Shown here piece by piece: positions 1 to 9,445 of a stretch of 64,000 nucleotides of DNA. The position numbers and the translations under genes were made by a program. The notes beneath the pieces are model-generated. The model had not been told where the DNA came from. It worked only from the letters and a program-made list of their open reading frames with translations, and did not search any database. The stretch's first letter is position 1, and every line of letters starts with the position of its first letter. The DNA comes from JBBIND01 sp037444075 (lineage in GTDB: Bacteria > Acidobacteriota > Terriglobia > Bryobacterales > Bryobacteraceae): assembly GCA_037444075.1 (NCBI GenBank), contig JBBIND010000005.1, forward strand, positions 33,056 through 97,055, in the 5' to 3' direction.

Positions 1-875
1 ACAAGCTGCTGGATGCCGACCGTCTCAGCAGTTTCAAGACGCTCATTCTGCCGAACATCGCCGCGCTCTCCGAAGAGCAATGCGATCAACTCCGGGCGTT
101 TGTACGGCGCGGTGGAGGGCTGGTAGCCACGTTTGAATCCTCCCTCTATGACGAATGGGGCCGGCGGCGCAAGGATTTCGGCCTCGCGGACGTGTTCGGC
201 GTCAGTTTCAACGGCAGGCTGGAAGGCCCGATGCAGAATTCCTACCTGCGGCTGGAGCACCAGACGAAGCACCCTATCCTGCGGGGACTCGAAGACGCGC
301 CCCGCATCATCAACGGAGTCCGCCGTTTGGAGGTCCGCGCCACAGTGGCGTTTCCCAACCCTCCCCTGACTCTGATACCCTCGTACCCGGACCTGCCTAT
401 GGAGGAGGTTTATCCGCGCATCGAGAAGACCGACATCCCGGAAGCCTATCTCCGGGAATTCGGAAACGGCCGGGTGCTGTTCTTCCCCTGGGATATTGAC
501 CGTACCTTCTGGGAAGTGATGTGCGTGGACCACGGCAAGTTGCTGGCGAACGCCGTCGATTGGGCCACCCCGGAGGAACGTCCGGTCACCGTGATTGGAA
601 GGGGCGTGGTGGACGTTACCGTCTGGAGGCAGAAGGAATCCATGACGGTTCATCTGGTCAACCTGACCAACCCGATGCTGATGAAGGGCCCCGTCAGGGA
701 GCTTTTGCCGCTGCCGCAGCAACAGGTGCGTCTGCGGCTGCCGGCAGGCGCACAGGCGAAACGTGTGCAGTTGTTGTCGAGTGGGAAGGCGGTTCAGTAT
801 AAGGTCACGCAGGACGTGCTCTCGGTGACCGTGCCGCCGTTTGAACTTCACGAAGTAGTGGCGGTTGACTTATAG
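1..875 (+). CDS. C-terminal part of a glycoside-hydrolase-like protein (beta-galactosidase trimerisation-type domain), 5' truncated
   Basis: The reading frame is already open at base 3 and ends with TAG at 873-875, so about 290 C-terminal residues are visible and the start lies outside the window. The visible part begins with a Rossmann-like stretch ending in VRRGGGLVATFE, typical of the amidotransferase-like trimerisation domain of GH42-type enzymes. It then has a segment around FGNGRVLFFPWDIDRTFW and a C-terminal beta-sandwich-like tail. The catalytic barrel is not visible, so the substrate cannot be stated. It precedes the PHP-fold gene on the same strand by 28 bases and the two may be co-transcribed. 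The domain assignment is from memory of the family and is moderately sure. Confidence 0.6.
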   Translation, partial: KLLDADRLSSFKTLILPNIAALSEEQCDQLRAFVRRGGGLVATFESSLYDEWGRRRKDFGLADVFGVSFNGRLEGPMQNSYLRLEHQTKHPILRGLEDAPRIINGVRRLEVRATVAFPNPPLTLIPSYPDLPMEEVYPRIEKTDIPEAYLREFGNGRVLFFPWDIDRTFWEVMCVDHGKLLANAVDWATPEERPVTVIGRGVVDVTVWRQKESMTVHLVNLTNPMLMKGPVRELLPLPQQQVRLRLPAGAQAKRVQLLSSGKAVQYKVTQDVLSVTVPPFELHEVVAVDL

Positions 876-903
876 AGAAAAAGGCAAGGAGGCAAGCAGA
901 CTC

Positions 904-3378
904 ATGCGGCGTGCTAACTGGTTGAGAGCGGCCCTGGCCGCTGGTTTCGTGGCCCTGGTGGTGCTGGCCCTTACGGGGCAGAGCGGTCACGTCGAGGCTC
1001 TGGAAGTGAGCAAGGACAACACGCATCTTCTTCCGGGTGGCAAGGAGGCGGATGGCATCATCGGGGATTTCGTGCTGCGCAACGACAAGATTCAGGCGCT
1101 GGTCTCCGGCAACCTGCCGGAAAGACGCGCCAACATGACCACGGAGTACCGCTACCCCACGCCGGGTTGTCTCTACGACCTGGATTTGCGCGGCAGCTCG
1201 AACGACCAACTCACTGTGCTGCGGCCCGGAGACCTGGGTGGCGAGCTTTCCTGGGTGCGCCTGGCATCCGATGGCAAGGACGGCTCGGCGCGCGTGGAAG
1301 CCGTGCGCACCGCCGCCAAGGGCGATGGTTTGTATCAGCGCCACGAATATCGCCTGGATCGCGGCTGGTCGCACTTGTTGATCACTTCCACTTACCGCAA
1401 CGAATCCAAGGAAACCAAGGCCGTCCGCCCCAGCCCCATTTGGAAAGGCTTCTCTAAGGAATGGACCGTGGCCGGTACCCGCGTCGCCGACAGCATCGAC
1501 CCGTTCGATAAACGCGCCTACGCCTGGACAACCGTGACACAGGCCGGTGGCAAGCCTTTTGAGAAAGACGTCAACCTCGCTCCCGGGGAGGAGAGGACCT
1601 TTGCCGTTGCCGTGACCGTGTCCGATTCCCCGGCGGCGGCTTACGGACTGGCAGCGGGCTTGTCGGCAGCCACAGGCACGCTCACGGGGACCGTGGTCGA
1701 CACTGCCAAGAAACCCGCCGCGCATGCGGCTTTAGAAATCAGCTTCGGCGAAGAGTCTCTGCCCGCCTATCCGGACGCCTCCGGGAAGCTCTCCTTGAGC
1801 CTGCCGGCAGGCAACTATCAGTCAAAGTTGGTCGACTTGGGCCGCGATCCGGTGGACCGGCAGTTCACCGTAGTGAAAGGCAAGCCAACCGCTCTCGACT
1901 ACAGCCTGGCGCCCGCCTCCGCCGTCAGCTTTGAAGTCCGCGACGCAGCCGGGCAGCCGACGCCCTGCAAGGTTCAATTCATCGGCAGAGGCGGTACGCC
2001 CGACCCCAATCTGGGGACCGAGTTCCGCGCTCACGGGAACGATCATCAATACCAATCCGCCAACGGCATATTTACACAGCAGGTGCCGCCCGGACAATAC
2101 CTGATCCGCATTACCCGCGGCCCGGAGTTCGACCTGGCCGAACGCGAGATCGAAGTGAAACCCGGCCAGACCACTCCGGTCTCCGCCACTCTGCGCCGCA
2201 GCGTGGACACCCGCGGCTGGATCAGCACGGACTACCACGCCCACTCGACGCCGAGCGGCGACAACTATTGCGGCACCGACGACCGCATGATCAACTTCGC
2301 CGCCGAGCACATCGAATTCGCGCCCACCACCGAACACAATCGGCTCTATGACTGGGAGCCTCACATCAAGCGGCTCGGTCTGGAGAAGTACCTGAAGACG
2401 ATCGTCGGCATCGAGTTGACCGGACCGGGGCAGCACTTCAACGCCTTCCCCCTCGAGATGAAACCTCATACACAGGACTGGGGCGCGCCGGTTTGGCAGT
2501 TTGATCCGCGTTTGAACGCCATCATCCTGCGGGACTTCGGCGGAGGCGGTCCGGACCGTTGGGTGCAGGCTAACCACCCGATCGTAGGCAGCGTGTTTAA
2601 CGATCGCAACGAGGACGGCATTGCCGACGGCGGCTTTGTGGGCTTTGAGCAACTCGTCGACGCAGCCGAAACCTGGAGCACGGAGATTCTCAACCTCAAC
2701 CCGTACTACGAACTGCGCCGGGGTGGGAAGGTCAGCAGGACGGAAAACCGTACGTTTGGATGGCTCCAGATGCTGAACCAGGGCCGGCATGTCTGGTGCG
2801 TGGCTGTGAGCGATGCGCACAGGATCTTTGGCAACGGCGCCGGCAGCTGGCGTACCTATGTCCCCAGCTCCACGGATGAACCGAGCCAGATTGACTATCG
2901 CGAGATTATCCGCCACTCCAAGGCCGGCCGGATGATGATCACGAACGGCCCGTTCCTCGAAGTGACCACCTCCGATGGCCTGCCTATCGGTTCGAAAATA
3001 ATCTCTGAGCATCCTGTCCAGTTGAAAGTCAAAGTCCAGGCGCCGAATTGGATGGACGTCGACCGTGTGCAAGTCCTGGTCAACGGACGCCAGCGCCCGC
3101 AGGACAACTACACCCGCGGCAAACATCCGAAGATGTTCAAAGACGGTGTAGTCAGGTTCGAGGAGACGCTCACGGTAACCCTGCAGGAAGACGCCCATCT
3201 GATTGTCGTCGCCATTGGCGAAAACTCCGACCTAAGTAAAGGATGGGGAAGGAGTTGGGAATCCGGCATGCGCCCGATGGCCTACACCAACCCGATCTAC
3301 GTTGACAGGGATGGCAAGGGTTTCCGGCCCAACGGCGATCTGCTCGGCCACCCACTCCTGGTGGTTCTCAAGAAGTAA
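904..3378 (+). CDS. CehA/McbA-type PHP-fold metallohydrolase, membrane anchored or exported
   Basis: The protein has 824 residues. I chose ATG 904 because AAGGAGG at 886-892 sits 11 bases upstream; the TTG at 865 overlaps the previous gene. The N-terminus has basic residues and then a hydrophobic segment (about residues 8-28), so it is probably exported or anchored outside the inner membrane. The middle contains two carboxypeptidase-regulatory-like beta domains (around GTLTGTVVDTAKKPAAHAAL and the SFEVRDAAGQPTPCKV part). The C-terminal half carries the PHP signature DYHAHSTPSGDN, with the distal EFAPTTEHN, which bind metals in this family. CehA/McbA members are hydrolases of varied esters, so the substrate is unknown. 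Family assignment is fairly sure, function is not. Confidence 0.72.
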   Translation: MRRANWLRAALAAGFVALVVLALTGQSGHVEALEVSKDNTHLLPGGKEADGIIGDFVLRNDKIQALVSGNLPERRANMTTEYRYPTPGCLYDLDLRGSSNDQLTVLRPGDLGGELSWVRLASDGKDGSARVEAVRTAAKGDGLYQRHEYRLDRGWSHLLITSTYRNESKETKAVRPSPIWKGFSKEWTVAGTRVADSIDPFDKRAYAWTTVTQAGGKPFEKDVNLAPGEERTFAVAVTVSDSPAAAYGLAAGLSAATGTLTGTVVDTAKKPAAHAALEISFGEESLPAYPDASGKLSLSLPAGNYQSKLVDLGRDPVDRQFTVVKGKPTALDYSLAPASAVSFEVRDAAGQPTPCKVQFIGRGGTPDPNLGTEFRAHGNDHQYQSANGIFTQQVPPGQYLIRITRGPEFDLAEREIEVKPGQTTPVSATLRRSVDTRGWISTDYHAHSTPSGDNYCGTDDRMINFAAEHIEFAPTTEHNRLYDWEPHIKRLGLEKYLKTIVGIELTGPGQHFNAFPLEMKPHTQDWGAPVWQFDPRLNAIILRDFGGGGPDRWVQANHPIVGSVFNDRNEDGIADGGFVGFEQLVDAAETWSTEILNLNPYYELRRGGKVSRTENRTFGWLQMLNQGRHVWCVAVSDAHRIFGNGAGSWRTYVPSSTDEPSQIDYREIIRHSKAGRMMITNGPFLEVTTSDGLPIGSKIISEHPVQLKVKVQAPNWMDVDRVQVLVNGRQRPQDNYTRGKHPKMFKDGVVRFEETLTVTLQEDAHLIVVAIGENSDLSKGWGRSWESGMRPMAYTNPIYVDRDGKGFRPNGDLLGHPLLVVLKK

Positions 3379-3389
3379 GTGGCGAAGAG

Positions 3390-3411
3390 GCGGGGGGCAT
3401 GGGCCCCCCGC
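3390..3411 (+). terminator. Strong GC hairpin after the PHP-fold gene
   Basis: A perfect 9-bp stem (3390-3398 with 3403-3411) and a 4-base ATGG loop lie 12 bases after the stop codon at 3378. No T-run follows, so it is either a hairpin-only terminator or an mRNA 3'-end stabiliser. It separates the PHP-fold gene from the dcw cluster. Confidence 0.6.
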
Positions 3412-3897
3412 TTCCCACTACCTCGCCACGGCGCGCCCTGAAACGCTGCCACCTTCGAGTTGATCGCTTTCAGCCAGGAAACTCATCGCCCGCGCACCCC
3501 CTTCCTGTTTTTGCCCCTAGGAAGCTGACCTTCTCCCACTCAGGAACACTGGTTGCACCCTTTCCCACTGCCTGACACAAATGGCGGGCTTTCAAGCTCC
3601 TTTGATGCTACAGAGGGTGTCAGTGGAGCCAATTCCGTCCGTGAATCCCCACTCTGGCGGGCAACAAATAGTGAAGTGGGTTAATTGGAGGGGCTTTTTA
3701 ACACTGTTTCCCACTTCTACGCCCTAGTCACAGGCATCCCGGCTGGCATCCTGCCATTTTCCCTAACTTGTTGATAAATCATTACCACAGCGCCTGATAG
3801 GAACCAGCAAAAGGGCCCACTGCGCGGACACACTCCCGTCCTCACTGCGCAAATATTCCCTCTTGATTTTCCCGCGGACCTATGTAATCCTTCCTAA
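3412..3897 (+). promoter_or_regulatory. Leader region of the dcw cluster with repeated AGTGGG(A) boxes
   Basis: This gene-free stretch of almost 0.5 kb is the likely promoter region of the division cluster. The heptamer TCCCACT (AGTGGGA on the other strand) occurs at 3413, 3534, 3563 and 3709. A one-base variant TCCCCACT is at 3646, and AGTGGG in the plus orientation is at 3675 and overlapping the mraZ start at 3897. In E. coli, MraZ represses its own operon by binding repeated TGGG-type boxes in this position, so these may be MraZ sites. The mixed orientation and irregular spacing (29 bases between two of them) are unlike the E. coli array. I could not fix a convincing -35/-10 pair. Confidence 0.35.
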
Positions 3898-4425
3898 GTG
3901 GGCACCGGTGTCAATGAGCGGGACGAGGCGGCAAGCGGTGGGGAAACCGGCTTCGTCGGCGCCCAATCCGAAGTCAAAGTGGACGCCAAGGGCAGAATGA
4001 GCGTCACGGTTTCCGCCCAACAGTTCCTCGCCCAGAACGGGGACAACGAATACTTTTTAACCGCCATTTTTGACGCCGAAGACGAACAAGATCTCAAGGT
4101 AATTCGAATCTACCCCATGTCGGTCTGGTTGAGCAACGAAAAACTGCTTCTCGAGCAGAAAGAATTCGCTGACGATGCCGCAGACATTCTCTTCGTGGCG
4201 TACTACTACGGACACAAAGCTAGCATCGACAGCCACGGGCGCATCCTCCTCCCCGCCAGATCCAGGAAGGAACTGAAGCTCGAGAACGAGACCGCAGTGC
4301 TGGTTTGTGGCAAGGGTCCGGTGGTCGATGTTTACACGATCGCCGCCCATAATCAGCGTCTCCAGAGCTCCCGGCGCGGCGTGTACCACAAGAAGCGCAG
4401 GATTGGGCGAATCGGCTTTGTTTAG
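3898..4425 (+). CDS. mraZ: Transcriptional regulator MraZ
   Basis: MraZ binds DNA upstream of the dcw cluster and is its usual first gene. The 175-residue protein contains both AbrB-like half domains: EVKVDAKGRMSVTVSAQQFL near residues 25-45 and ASIDSHGRILLPARSRKELK near residues 109-128. The KGR/HGR-P pattern is diagnostic. The start is GTG 3898, which directly follows an in-frame TAA; no in-frame ATG is better placed. The N-terminus is about 20 residues longer than usual and lacks the typical FRG start, so the true start could be the later GTG at 3979. It is followed after 16 bases by rsmH. Confidence 0.85.
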   Translation: MGTGVNERDEAASGGETGFVGAQSEVKVDAKGRMSVTVSAQQFLAQNGDNEYFLTAIFDAEDEQDLKVIRIYPMSVWLSNEKLLLEQKEFADDAADILFVAYYYGHKASIDSHGRILLPARSRKELKLENETAVLVCGKGPVVDVYTIAAHNQRLQSSRRGVYHKKRRIGRIGFV

Positions 4426-4441
4426 AGCAGAGCGATGAATC

Positions 4442-5311
4442 ATGTCCCACTATCCAGTGATGCTGCCGGAGTCGATGCAATACCTGGAAATCGTTCCAGA
4501 GGGCATCTACCTCGACGCAACCCTGGGGCTCGGCGGCCATTCCGCGGCCATCGCCCGGCAGCTCACCACGGGCCGCCTCGTTTGTGCCGACCGCGACCAA
4601 GAATCATTGGAGATGGCACGCGCCCACCTTGCTCCCTGGCAGGACAAGATAACCTTCGAGCACGCCCGCTTCTCTCAGCTGCCGGACGTGCTGAAACGCC
4701 TGGGCATTCACCGTCTGGACGGCCTGCTCGCCGACCTCGGAACCAGTTACCACCAATTAACCTCGAAAGAGAGGGGCTTCTCGTTCACTTACGATGGCCA
4801 GCTGGACATGCGCATGGACCGGAGCGAGGAGCAAACCGCGGCGGACTTAGTCAATTATCTTTCGGAGAAAGAACTTGCAGACATATTCTACTCCTTAGGG
4901 GAAGAAAGGAGGGCGCGAAGAGTAGCCAAGGCAATCGTTCGGGGACGGCCCGTGCGCACCACCTCCCAGTTAGCGGACATTATAACACGGGTCATACCCC
5001 GGACGTCAAGAATCAATCCTTGCACCAAGTGTTTTCAGGCGCTGCGGCAGGCCGTGAACAGGGAGCCGCAGGAACTCGAGGCGCTGCTAACTGCCGCACC
5101 GGGAATGGTCCGCAAGGGGAAGACCGTGGTCATTTTATCATTCATGAGCACCGACGACAGATTAGTCAAGAGACACTTTCAAGCGCTTGCCCGTGCTGGC
5201 CGGGCAGCCCTACTAACACGGCGCGTCGTCAAACCGTCCGAAGACGAGATTCGGATGAACGCCCCGTCGCGCTCGGCGCGGCTTCGGGCAATCAGAATTT
5301 TGGAAGACTAA
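4442..5311 (+). CDS. rsmH: 16S rRNA (cytosine-1402-N4)-methyltransferase RsmH
   Basis: RsmH uses S-adenosylmethionine to methylate C1402 of 16S rRNA in the cytoplasm. The 289-residue protein has the SAM-binding loop YLDATLGLGGHS near residues 23-34, the family hallmark GFSFTYDGQLDMRMD in the middle, and FQALRQAVNREPQELE and VILSFMSTDDRLVKRHF in the C-terminal half. Length is slightly below the usual 300-315. It is the standard second gene of the dcw cluster between mraZ and ftsL. Confidence 0.95.
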   Translation: MSHYPVMLPESMQYLEIVPEGIYLDATLGLGGHSAAIARQLTTGRLVCADRDQESLEMARAHLAPWQDKITFEHARFSQLPDVLKRLGIHRLDGLLADLGTSYHQLTSKERGFSFTYDGQLDMRMDRSEEQTAADLVNYLSEKELADIFYSLGEERRARRVAKAIVRGRPVRTTSQLADIITRVIPRTSRINPCTKCFQALRQAVNREPQELEALLTAAPGMVRKGKTVVILSFMSTDDRLVKRHFQALARAGRAALLTRRVVKPSEDEIRMNAPSRSARLRAIRILED

Positions 5312-5328
5312 CTTACTGGGGGTAAGTT

Positions 5329-5820
5329 ATGGCTACCGTGCCAACTTGGTATGCGAGGCTATTTCAGATGGGGGTCGATGAAACCGGACAAGGCGGTCCG
5401 GCGAACAGGACGCGGCAGACCGACTGCCTGCTCCGGGCTTTCCCCAACGAAGACGTCTGCTTCTGGACGAAGTCCATCGACAACTCCGGCGTAGTGCCGG
5501 AGGATGATCCTAAGTCCACCGGAACCCGCTGGAGGTTGTTTTGGTCCTTCTGGCTCGCCGTCATGACGGTGTCGATCCTGCTGTTGCCGCACGCTCACAA
5601 CATATTCGTCGGCTACGAAATCACGAATCTCGAATCGCAGGTCAGGGATTTGAGCAACGACATCACCGCGCTGGACGTGGAGATTGAGCGTGCCCTGAAC
5701 TCTGGCCAGATGGATCAGGCGGCGCAGAGGCAGGATTACAGCGCTCCGATGGTGGGCAGCATCTTCTATCTGCAGCCTGCCGGCGATTCGGCCCTGGCGA
5801 TGAATGCATCGTCCCGCTAG
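5329..5820 (+). CDS. ftsL: FtsL-like division protein
   Basis: The protein has 163 residues: a hydrophilic N-terminus of about 65 residues, one membrane segment (WSFWLAVMTVSILLLP), then a short coiled-coil-like stretch (YEITNLESQVRDLSNDITAL). This is the architecture of FtsL, which joins FtsB and FtsQ in the divisome. Position between rsmH and the division transpeptidase gene supports the call; sequence conservation in FtsL is always weak. The cytoplasmic tail is long for the family. ATG 5329 follows a GGGGGTAAG-like ribosome site. Confidence 0.7.
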   Translation: MATVPTWYARLFQMGVDETGQGGPANRTRQTDCLLRAFPNEDVCFWTKSIDNSGVVPEDDPKSTGTRWRLFWSFWLAVMTVSILLLPHAHNIFVGYEITNLESQVRDLSNDITALDVEIERALNSGQMDQAAQRQDYSAPMVGSIFYLQPAGDSALAMNASSR

Positions 5821-5846
5821 GCCGAAGGCGGACAGGAGGCCTGACG

Positions 5847-7933
5847 ATGAGCGCGCCGTCTGATTTTCCGGCTGCCCGCCGCATCAAGTGGGTCGCCCGT
5901 TTTGGCGCCCTCTGGGTCCTGATCGTCCTGGGCCGTCTGGTTCATGTTCAGGTGATTCGGCATGAGTTCTACCTCAAGAAGGCCGAAGACCAGCAGATAG
6001 TCAAGGAAGAAGTCCAGGCGCTGCGCGGGACAATCTACGGCAGCAACGGCCGGATTCTGGCCACCAGCACGGAAGCCGCCTCGGTCTACGTCCATCCGCT
6101 TCAGATTCCCAAGGAACACGTCGCCTTCTCCGCTGAGGTGATGGGCCGGGCATTGGACCTGGACATTCAACAACTGCAACAGAAGCTCCAGCAAACCCGG
6201 GATAAGAAACATGGCTTTGTCTGGATAAAGCGGCGGGTTACCCACGAACAGTACGAGCGCCTGCGCAGTTTCAACCTGCGCTGGGTCCACTTCGTTTTTG
6301 AGGGCCAGCGGCGCCACTACCCGAACGGCATGCTGGGCGCCAGCGTGGTCGGCGTAGTCCAGAATCACCCGCGCCCTCCGGACAGAGCAGGCGAAAACAG
6401 TGGCGCGAATTCGAACCGGCCTCAGGAGAAACTGCACCACCGCATCGAGTACATAGAAGACGGCGTGGCCGGTCTGGAACTGCGCCTGGACCGCGAATTG
6501 CGCGGGCAACCGGGCGTCATCTTTACACTGACTGATGGAAAAAGAAGGGGAATCGAGTCCTTTCCCAACTCTCCGGCAGTGCCGGGCACAAACTTTGGCT
6601 TGACCATCCATGAGTCCATCCAAGCCGTCGCCGACCGGGAACTGCTCAAAGCCGTCCGCGAGGAAGGGGCCGAGGCAGGCATGCTTGTGGCCATGGAACC
6701 CCATACGGGAAGGGTCCTGGCAATCTCAAACATCCAAAGAAGGCCCGCGGGATCAAACGCGAGTGAGTCCGAATTCGGGTTCCGCTCGAACCTGGCGATC
6801 CTGGCGCCCTATGAAATCGGAAGTGTGGCAAAGATAATAACCTTCGCGGCTGCGCTCGAAACAACTTCGCTGACGGTGGACAGCACGTTTTCGAGCAACG
6901 GCAGCATTGCCCGCAAGGGCCGGGTGATCTCCGACGAGCGCGCCTACGGCACCTTGTCTCTCCAGGATTGTTTCGTCAAGTCCAGCAACGTTTGTACGGT
7001 ACAGGTGGCCGAGCGGGTGGGGCTGAAGAACCTGGGTGAGTACTACAACCGGTTCGGCCTCGGCGCGCGCACGGGAGTCGGCTTGCCGGGAGAGAATTCG
7101 GGGGACCTGCGTGCATTTGTGCAGCCGGACGGAATGACGCTGGATTCAGCTTCCATCGGCTACGGAGTCAGCGCCACAACCCTTCAGCTGGCCTTGGCAG
7201 GCTCCGTCATCGCCACTGGCGGGTTGCGGCCAAAGCCTAACCTGGTGCTCTGGCGGCAGGCGCCGGGCCAGGCACGGCAGTGGGTGACACCTCCGGCGCC
7301 GGAACGTGTGCTCCGTCCGGAAACAGCGCATGCGTTAACCGGATGATGGAACAGGTAGTCCTGCGAGGCACTGCCACCAGGGCCCGCCTGGACGGCTACT
7401 ACAGTAGCGGAAAAACCGGAACCGCCAAGCTGAAGATACCCGGTGTAAAAGGATACTCAGACCTTTACACCGCTTCCTTCGTGGGCTTCGCACCGGCAGC
7501 CAATCCGACTCTGGTTATTGCCGTGTCTCTACGCGGTGTGCGGAAATTCGGCGGCATCGCCGCGGCGCCGGTCTTTCGGGCGGTCGCCAACGATTCGTTG
7601 CGTCTGCTGGGCGTTCAGCCGGAGATGACGGCGCAGGCTCCAGCCATCGCGGAAGCTCATCGCACGCCTCCCCAACAGCCTTCGCCGGCCGCGGTGCAAG
7701 GACCTGCCGACGCCACGGAGCAGGTTGCCGTAACCGTCTCCTCCGGTGGATTCGTGGTCGGCCCGACGGCGCCGGATTTCGTCGGCAAGAGCCTGCGCAG
7801 CGTGCTGAACGAGGCGCTACGGCGAGGTGTGCGGGTTGAATACGAAGGCAGAGGGATAGCGAGGTCCCAATGGCCGGAGCCCGGGGCGGCCCTGGACGCC
7901 AACGGGAGCATCCTGGTGCGTTTCGGTCCCTGA
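5847..7933 (+). CDS. ftsI: Division-specific peptidoglycan transpeptidase (FtsI/PBP2 class) with PASTA domain; reading frame broken near 7338
   Basis: The gene encodes the septal class B penicillin-binding protein, a periplasmic transpeptidase anchored by one N-terminal helix (residues about 17-37). The first frame (5847-7346) holds the dimerisation domain and the active-site serine in GSVAK (Ser326, Lys329) and the SSN box (near 379-381), and stops at TGA 7344. The second frame (from about 7338 to 7933) continues without a gap with RMMEQVVL, the KTG box in SGKTGTAKL and a C-terminal PASTA domain. Restoring one base in GTTAACCGG (7335-7342) joins them to about 695 residues, a normal length. 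Because the gene is essential, an assembly error is more likely than real inactivation. Confidence 0.85.
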
Positions 7934-7957
7934 CGGGCCGCTCTGAGAGGCTGGCAG

Positions 7958-9445
7958 ATGACCCTACAAGAAATCCTGGCAGGAGCGACTCTCAAACGAG
8001 GACTTCCCGCGCATCTGGCTTCCCTCCAGGTTTCCGGGCTGGAGTACGACTCGCGCCGCGTGCAGCCGGGTAGCTTGTTTTTCGCGTTCTCCGGCTCGCA
8101 GGTAGATGGCCGGAAGTTCGCAGCTGAGGCAGCCGCGCGAGGCGCCGTGGCCACCGTGTGCGAACTGCCGCCCGCCGGGACGCCCGCGGCACCCTGGATC
8201 GAGGTGGAACACGGCCGGCAAGCCTTGGCCATGGCTTGCCGAAACCTGTATGCGGGGCTGGCGGAACGCCTGGTTTTGACAGGGATAACAGGGACCAACG
8301 GGAAGACAACGGTCTCCATCCTGGTGGACTGGCTGTTGCGGCACGCTGGAAAGACCACGGCGCTTATCGGCACCATCGAGTACCGTTTGGCGGGGGAGGC
8401 CAGATTGGCGGCCAACACGACACCGGAATCGCTGGATCTGTACCGGCTCTTCGTCGAGCTCGAGCAGGCCGGAGGCACGCATGTGACAATGGAGGTGTCC
8501 TCCCACGGGTTGGCCTTGGGAAGGGTCCACGGAGTTCCGTTCCACACCGCAGTTTTCACGAATCTGAGCAGGGATCACCTCGATTTCCACGGAACGATGG
8601 AGGCGTATTTCGAGGCCAAGAAGCTCCTGTTCGCAGGCCGCGAGGCACCTCCTCCCCGGTATGCGGTATTGAACCTGGATGACGAGTGGGGGCGGACCAT
8701 TTCTCCGGCCCCGGCAAGCCACGCGGTTTGGTATGGCTGCCGCCCGGACGCCGATCTGAGCGCCAGCAATGTGGAGACGGGATTTGAGGGTTTGCGGTTC
8801 GATTTGACGTGGCGAGGTGAAGTCCGGCGGGTAGTGAGTCCTCTATTGGGAAGAATGAATGTCCACAACATTCTGGCTGCGGTCGGCGCCGGGTTGTGTC
8901 AGGGCCTGGAACTGGACACGATGATCGAGGGCGTCGCCACGCTGAAAGCGATTCCGGGCCGCTTCGAGCGCGTCGAGCAGGGCCAGCCGTTTCTGGTGGT
9001 GGTGGACTACGCCCACACCGACGACGCCCTGCGCAATGCGCTGGCAACAGCGCGGGCCTTGTCTACCCGGCGCGTCATCACGGTGTTCGGTTGCGGAGGC
9101 GACCGGGACCGGCAGAAGCGCCCCATGATGGGGGAAGCCGCGGCCGAGGGGAGCGACTACGTGGTGCTGACCTCGGACAATCCCCGCTCCGAAGACCCGC
9201 TAGCCATCATGAACGATGCCATGGTCGGATTGCGCCGCCACGACGTGCCATTGCTGGCCGAGCCGGACCGGCGGACGGCCATCCGCAGGGCGATTCTGGA
9301 AGCTCAGGCGGAAGACTTGGTCCTGATCGCCGGCAAAGGCCATGAGACCTACCAGACCCTGAAAGAGCACACCATCCCGTTCGACGACCGGGAAGTGGCC
9401 AAAGAAATCCTGCGGGAATTCGGGTACGAAGGAGGGCAGACTTGA
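7958..9445 (+). CDS. murE: UDP-N-acetylmuramoyl-tripeptide synthetase MurE (probably meso-diaminopimelate-adding)
   Basis: This ATP-dependent ligase adds the third amino acid to UDP-MurNAc-dipeptide in the cytoplasm. The 495 residues show the ATP loop GTNGKTT at about 112-118, the central domain with EVSSHGLALGRVHGV, and the C-terminal DNPR box at about 407-410. DNPR is the signature of diaminopimelate-specific MurE; lysine enzymes differ there. Its stop overlaps the murF start in a TTGA arrangement, indicating coupled translation. Confidence 0.95.
   Translation: MTLQEILAGATLKRGLPAHLASLQVSGLEYDSRRVQPGSLFFAFSGSQVDGRKFAAEAAARGAVATVCELPPAGTPAAPWIEVEHGRQALAMACRNLYAGLAERLVLTGITGTNGKTTVSILVDWLLRHAGKTTALIGTIEYRLAGEARLAANTTPESLDLYRLFVELEQAGGTHVTMEVSSHGLALGRVHGVPFHTAVFTNLSRDHLDFHGTMEAYFEAKKLLFAGREAPPPRYAVLNLDDEWGRTISPAPASHAVWYGCRPDADLSASNVETGFEGLRFDLTWRGEVRRVVSPLLGRMNVHNILAAVGAGLCQGLELDTMIEGVATLKAIPGRFERVEQGQPFLVVVDYAHTDDALRNALATARALSTRRVITVFGCGGDRDRQKRPMMGEAAAEGSDYVVLTSDNPRSEDPLAIMNDAMVGLRRHDVPLLAEPDRRTAIRRAILEAQAEDLVLIAGKGHETYQTLKEHTIPFDDREVAKEILREFGYEGGQT

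Noticed and set aside
1822..3198. Long minus-strand open frame (458 codons) opposite the PHP-fold gene
   Set aside because: Its protein has no recognisable motif and it lies wholly antisense to a gene with clear catalytic motifs; GC-rich codon use creates such shadows.
3534..3715. Possible CRISPR or tandem repeat from repeated TCCCACT
   Set aside because: The units are only seven bases, irregularly spaced and in both orientations; no repeat-spacer structure is present.
3771..3800. TTGATA as a -35 element for mraZ
   Set aside because: The hexamer at the right distance (TGATAG) is a poor -10, so no promoter was called.
5817..6704. Minus-strand open frame opposite ftsI
   Set aside because: Antisense shadow of a gene with unmistakable penicillin-binding motifs.
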